Shown: one piece after another, positions 59,895 to 64,000 of the stretch | How positions within the stretch are numbered: position 1 is the stretch's first letter | Layout: every line of letters starts with the position of its first letter | Source of the DNA: Microthrixaceae bacterium | Lineage (GTDB): Bacteria > Actinomycetota > Acidimicrobiia > Acidimicrobiales > Microtrichaceae | Direction of reading: 5' to 3' | DNA: 64,000 bases | Assembly: GCA_027493675.1 (NCBI GenBank) | Contig: JAOSKI010000003.1 | Span: 166,379 to 230,378, forward strand | The notes under the pieces: model-generated | The model's input: the letters and a program-made list of their open reading frames with translations, nothing else | What the model was told of the DNA's origin: nothing | The model's database searches: none | Translations under genes and position numbers: made by a program

Positions 59895-60899
59895 ATGCGA
59901 GTTGTAGTGACCGGCGGTGCCGGATTCATCGGGGCGAACCTATGCCGTCACCTGTGCGCCGACCCGTCGATATCCCAAGTCGTGGTGTTCGACGACTTCT
60001 CCACGGGCCACAGGGGTCACCTGGACGGCCTCGGGGTGGAGGTGGTCGAAGGCACGATCCTCGACCTGGAAGCACTCGGCGCGGTTGCATCCGGTGCCTC
60101 GGCGATCGTACACCTGGCGGCACGGTCGTCCGTTCCACGCTCGATGTGCGAACCCGTGCCTGCTCACGAGGTGAACGCGACCGGCACGCTGAACGTCCTC
60201 GAGACCGCACGGGGGGTCGGTGGGGCACACGTGGTGTTCGCTTCGTCCTCCTCGGTCTACGGCGCGAACCCGGTGCTTCCCAAGCACGAGGATCTCGCCA
60301 CACGCCCGGTCAGCCCGTACGCCGCCTCCAAGTTGGCTGCGGAATCCTACACGCTCGCCTGGCAGTCCTCCTACGACCTGCCGACGCTCGCGTTCCGCTT
60401 CTTCAACGTGTTCGGACCCCTCCAGACCAAGACCCACGCCTACGCCGCTGTGGTGCCGGCGTTCATGTCGGCCGCGATCGAAGGGCACCCGCTGCCTGTG
60501 CACGGCGACGGCACCCAATCACGTGACTTCACCTATGTCGACACCGTTTGCGATGTCATCGCCGACGCAGTTCGCCGCAGGATCACGAACCCCGAACCGG
60601 TCAACCTGGCCTTCGGCACACGCACGAGCCTGTTGGAGTTGATCAACACCCTCGAGGAGTTGCTGGGAGAGCACCTGGAGGTGGCACACCTGCCTCCTCG
60701 TGCGGGCGACGTACCCCACACCCAGGCTTCCACGGAACGCCTTCGGGGACTGTTCCCGGACGTGCGGCCGGTCGAGCTTCGCACAGGCCTAGCGAACACG
60801 CTCGCGTGGGCACGGCACCATCACGCCGATCAACCGACCTTCGATCCCGAAGGTGTGGTCACCGAACACGGCGAAGCCAATCGGCAGCGGATACCCTGA
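59895..60899 (+). CDS. NAD-dependent nucleotide-sugar epimerase, paralogue of the 51201 gene
   Basis: 334 residues, intact. Seen: VVVTGGAGFIGANLCRHLCA, VVFDDFSTGHRGHLDG, SSSSVYGANPVLPKHED, catalytic SPYAASKLAAESYTLAW, LAFRFFNVFGPLQ and VHGDGTQSRDFTYVDTVCDV. It aligns almost continuously with the product of 51201-52158. GGGAGA lies before the ATG. The GT2 gene follows eight bases later. Because the paralogue is broken by an indel and this copy is not, this gene is the better template for reconstruction. Confidence 0.92.
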   Translation: MRVVVTGGAGFIGANLCRHLCADPSISQVVVFDDFSTGHRGHLDGLGVEVVEGTILDLEALGAVASGASAIVHLAARSSVPRSMCEPVPAHEVNATGTLNVLETARGVGGAHVVFASSSSVYGANPVLPKHEDLATRPVSPYAASKLAAESYTLAWQSSYDLPTLAFRFFNVFGPLQTKTHAYAAVVPAFMSAAIEGHPLPVHGDGTQSRDFTYVDTVCDVIADAVRRRITNPEPVNLAFGTRTSLLELINTLEELLGEHLEVAHLPPRAGDVPHTQASTERLRGLFPDVRPVELRTGLANTLAWARHHHADQPTFDPEGVVTEHGEANRQRIP

Positions 60900-60906
60900 C
60901 ATCCGC

Positions 60907-61963
60907 ATGACGAGCTGGACCGATTCTTGGGACCGACCAGTCCAGGGGTACGACTCACCCACGGTCTCCGTCGTGCTGGCTACCTTCAACGGCGAGCGCT
61001 ACCTGAAGCAACAGCTCGACTCGCTGCGGATCCAGACCCAGCTTCCCGACGAGGTCGTGGTCGTCGACGACGCATCGATTGATTCGACCCCCGGCATCCT
61101 CGCGGAGTTCGCGCGCACAGCGCCCTTTCCGGTCGAGGTGATCCAGTTCCGGGAGCATCTGGGCACGCTCGCCGCCTTCGAACAGGGTCTGTGCAGCGCA
61201 ACGGGCGAGATACTGGTCATCTGTGACCAGGACGACCGTTGGAGGCCTGAGAAGATCGCCGTGATGGCACAACGCATGGCGGAACGGCCGGACGCCCTGC
61301 TCGCGTTCTCGGATGCCGTGCTCATCGACTCCGAAGGTGCGCCTCTCAGTCGATCCAGATGGCGCGCCGCCGGCTTCGGGCCACGCGAATGGGCCCTGAT
61401 GGTCCACGACCCGCTCGGGCAGATGCTGGCACGCCAGGTGGTATCCGGCTGCACAGCCGCGATCCGTCGGGCGCTCGTACCAGTGTTGCTGCCGTTCCCC
61501 ACCGACCTTCACCCTGCGCTCGGCAACATGATGTACGACCGCTGGATCTCCTGGTCGCCGCAGCCGCCGCTGCAATCCTGACGGTACCCGAGCGACTCGT
61601 CGAGTACCGGATCCATGCCGAACAGCAGATCGGGATCCCGGCCCTCCCGGTGCGGCGCGCCGCTCCTCGGGCGGCACTGCACATCGGCCAGTTCCGATCG
61701 GGGGTTCAGCGCGTCTGGGACGAAGCCAGTACCACGCCGTGCACATACGTGAGATAGCGAAGCGCATCTCGGTATGCGGGTTGGACTCCGGCGACTCGAT
61801 GCTCAGGTTACGCCTCGCCGAGGAGCACCTGCAGACCAGGGGCACCCTCGAGGCACGCCGCAGGAGACGTACCCGCAGCGTGGGTCAACACCTGCTCGAC
61901 GAGGACGGCTACCGTCGGTTCTCGTTGGGCTTGTCCACCGCTGTGGCCGACTGGTTGCGCTGA
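60907..61963 (+). CDS. Glycosyltransferase family 2 (rhamnosyltransferase-like), about two frameshifts
   Basis: An inverting GT-A transferase. Seen: VSVVLATFNGERYLKQQLDS, EVVVVDDASIDSTPGIL (nucleotide-binding aspartates), EILVICDQDDRWRPEKI (DXD with metal) and a later LVEYRIHAEQQIGIPA in the second frame, typical of rhamnosyl- or alpha-L-sugar transferases. Frames change near 61560 and 61740. About 352 residues. Its last about 150 bp are antisense to the 3' end of the tyrosine autokinase on the other strand. Confidence 0.85.
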
Positions 61964-63875
61964 GCCACCGGAGGGGGGTTCCTGGGCCATCGACATGAGC
62001 GGGTGCGGCGGCGGTGCCCCCCTCACGCCTGTGGAATCCTGACTTGCGAGAACCTCCACAGGCTCGGGCATCGTTGCATCACGGGATTCGCCGTTGACGG
62101 AGTCCGCAGGCGCCCCTGGGGCGCCTCCCTGTCCTGACGCGTCACCATCGGTGCCCTTGCGACGCCGGCCCCAACCGCGCTTCTGCCCCTCGGCCTCCTC
62201 CATGTCGCGGTAGTAGGACGCGTAGTAGGCGTAGAGCTCCCGTGTGGCGAGGGTGCCGATCAGGACCACCCCCATCAACGGCGCGTGGTGCATCTGAAGC
62301 AGCTCCACGGTGTCCTGGAGCGACTTCACGGTGCTTCGTCCTGCGCGCACGACGAGGATCACCTCGTCGGCAACCGACAGGAGGTCCACGGGATCGTTGG
62401 AGACCCGCAAGGGACTCGAGTCGAGCAACACGGTGACACCCTGCGCTGCCGCCTCTACGGCGACCTCGCGTGCGGCGATCAGACGCGAAGTCACCTCGAT
62501 CGTCGGCCTGCCTGCGGAGGCAGTCCACAGGTGGGGTATCCGACCACTCTGCACGACGTCGTTCACCGATGGGCGGTCCACGGTCATCTCCGCCAGGTCG
62601 GCGAGCGAAGGCTCCTTCTGCATCCCCAGGTACTGCTCGAGCTTGGGACGGCGGAAGTCCGCGCTCAACGCCAGGACGTCGTCGCCGGCCCTCGGCCATC
62701 GCAAGAGCGGTCAAGGCGACCGAGGTGGACTTGCCCTCCCCGGCAGCGCCGAGACGAACATGAACGTCCGTGGAACCGTGCTTCCTGAGCCGTGTCCGGC
62801 GATCACTGGTGGATCACGGCGGTCGGAAGGCTGCGTCACCGCAGGCCGCGACGGAGCAGGTGCCCCGTTGGCGGCGACACGGCCCTCGGCCTGTGCCTCG
62901 GCGGCCTGTGTCTGAACGAACTCGATGGCAGACCTGACCCGGCGATAGTGCTCCGACCATGCACCCTCCAGCTCGATCCTGCCGGCCTCATCGGAGGGTA
63001 TTTGCCGGGGATGGATGCGGCCGATCTCGGCGATGATCGGCATTTCGAGAAGTTCCGCGAGCTCCTCGCGAGTGTCCACCCGGCGATTCACCCGCTCGAT
63101 GATGACCACCAGTCCGATGCCCAGCAGCAGTCCGACCAACCCGAGGAGACCGGAGCGGAACAGCGGCGATTCCGGAACCTCCAGCAGTTGCGAATCCGCC
63201 ACCCGTGGACGTTCCGGCCCGAGCGTCGAGTACGGCTCCCGTTGGGAGATCTCGAGCTGGAACTTGTCGAGGTTGCTTTCGCGTCCCTGATGGTCTGTCC
63301 GAGCCTGGTCCGTTCGGCCACCAGGGCATCGATCGTGGGGGTCTGAGCCAGCGGGATGTCGCCTCGGGATACGAAGCCGTTCTTCTCGTCGAATGCCGTC
63401 CGCGCCGCCTCCGCATCGGCCACCGCCTTCTCGAGTCGTTCGAGGTGGCGCTGGTCCCTCGCTGCGCAGGGTCCGCGTTCACCACCTGCAGGAACGCCTG
63501 GGTGAATGCCTGGACGATCTCGGAGGGCCCGCTTCGGATCGGTGTCGTACACACACAGCGAGATGGAGTGCTCTTCTCGTCGCTCTTCGCTCTGCACCTT
63601 TGCGGCCCAGTGTGGCCGGGGTCACCTGAACCGAGGATCCCTCAGCCGCTATCTTGGGCACCTTTCCCCGACTGACCTGAGCGCGTCCTGTGGAACCCTT
63701 GGCCAGGTTGCCGGACATGCGATTCGCCACCACCACCTGGTCGGCCTGGTACTGAGTCGTCTGGCGCTCCGGACCGACCGAACGGGCTGACAGGTAGCCC
63801 GCGAGGGTGCCCACCACCAACGTCGCCAGCAACAGCGGCCACCGCCTGCCGCAGGATCGCCCTCAGCTTGTTCAT
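61808..63875 (-). CDS. Wzz/BY-kinase (polysaccharide co-polymerase and tyrosine autokinase), about five frameshifts
   Basis: A membrane protein with Wzz-type periplasmic loop and a cytoplasmic tyrosine kinase that sets polysaccharide length. Seen: N-terminal helix (TLVVGTLAGYLSARSVGPER), a coiled region (RLEKAVADAEAARTAFDEKN), a second helix (RSGLLGLVGLLLGIGLVVII), Walker A (SALPGEGKS across a shift near 62710), Walker A' ALSADFRRPKLEQYLG, DSSPLRVSNDPVDLLSVADE, and MHHAPLMGVVLIGTL. Frames change near 63830, 63590, 63470, 63280 and 62710. About 688 residues. The C-terminal tail past residue 580 is low-complexity, without a tyrosine cluster, and overlaps the GT2 gene on the opposite strand. The phosphatase at 55591 is its probable counterpart. 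Confidence 0.87.
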
Positions 63876-64000
63876 CGGTCGAGCACCGATTCATGTCCGC
63901 CCATCTCAGGTGTTCTACTGCGGCGACCACGACGAGGTGCGATTCCTAAAGTCCCAGTTAACAGGCGAACTGAAACATGTAACCGAACGAAGCTATACTG
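63876..64000. other. Upstream region of the tyrosine autokinase, no gene seen
   Basis: The last 70 bp are visibly richer in A and T than the rest (aaagtcccagttaacagg, aacatgtaaccg), as expected for a promoter driving the kinase gene on the minus strand. No confident -35/-10 pair or operator was assigned. The window ends here. Confidence 0.4.

Overview
The window is very GC-rich DNA, gene-dense on both strands, with many ATGA/GTGA stop-start overlaps. Gene content points to a high-GC actinobacterium, most likely from the Acidimicrobiia or a neighbouring deep branch. The markers are a polyphosphate glucokinase next to transaldolase, a GabD2-type succinate-semialdehyde dehydrogenase, a fused IcmF mutase, a 13E12/DUF222 HNH protein behind a LexA-like box, CsoR copper control, many acyl-CoA dehydrogenases and a DUF4012 protein in a capsule-type locus. 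The taxon is inferred from gene content only.

Reading frames are broken far more often than biology would allow. About 80-90 single-base shifts are needed to restore the recognisable proteins, while about 15 genes are intact. I treat these shifts as sequencing or assembly indels, annotate each gene over its full span and give the approximate break points.

Layout. 1-10.6 kb: carbohydrate metabolism (tal, ppgK, a GH15 enzyme, a GH2 enzyme), a BcsA/PilZ-type glycosyltransferase, an SDR, an esterase and a secreted lipoprotein. 10.6-16.2 kb: IcmF, a VanY-like peptidase and an aldehyde dehydrogenase. 16.3-18.7 kb: a two-gene ABC exporter. 18.6-23.8 kb: a minus-strand run of a membrane DnaJ-domain protein, a RecA/DnaB-fold protein with a degenerate Walker A, an AidB-like flavoprotein, and two homologous small proteins either side of a TetR regulator. 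23.9-25.4 kb: the HNH protein and its LexA-like box. 25.4-29.5 kb: histidine phosphatase, CopA, CopZ, tandem CsoR operators and CsoR. 29.5-32.2 kb: PEBP and CHAD proteins and a thiolase. 32.4-38.7 kb: bioA, bioB, bioF, bioD and an AtuA/DUF1446 gene. 38.8-41.9 kb: two acyl-CoA dehydrogenases and a TetR. 42.0-42.7 kb: a VapBC-type toxin-antitoxin pair. 42.7-48.2 kb: a 5-kb cassette (an unidentified protein, GNAT, ATP-grasp, GT4) between two nearly identical copies of an acyl-CoA dehydrogenase 3' end. 49-64 kb: a surface polysaccharide locus with a FlaA1/CapD dehydratase, two paralogous epimerases, a UDP-sugar dehydrogenase, a polysaccharide deacetylase, GT4 and GT2 transferases, a low-molecular-weight tyrosine phosphatase, a Wzz/BY-kinase, a DUF4012 protein and a membrane-anchored surface protein.

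The genes fit a heterotroph that combines fatty/branched acyl-CoA catabolism, complete biotin synthesis from the KAPA step onward, copper homeostasis and a regulated exopolysaccharide (BY-kinase plus cognate phosphatase). The most unusual signals are the acyl-CoA dehydrogenase 3'-end duplication bracketing the ATP-grasp cassette, the BioB reading frame that runs through two perfect 66-bp hairpin repeats, several minisatellite-like arrays at gene starts, and the 18.6-23.8 kb run. No rRNA, tRNA, CRISPR array, transposase or integrase was recognised.
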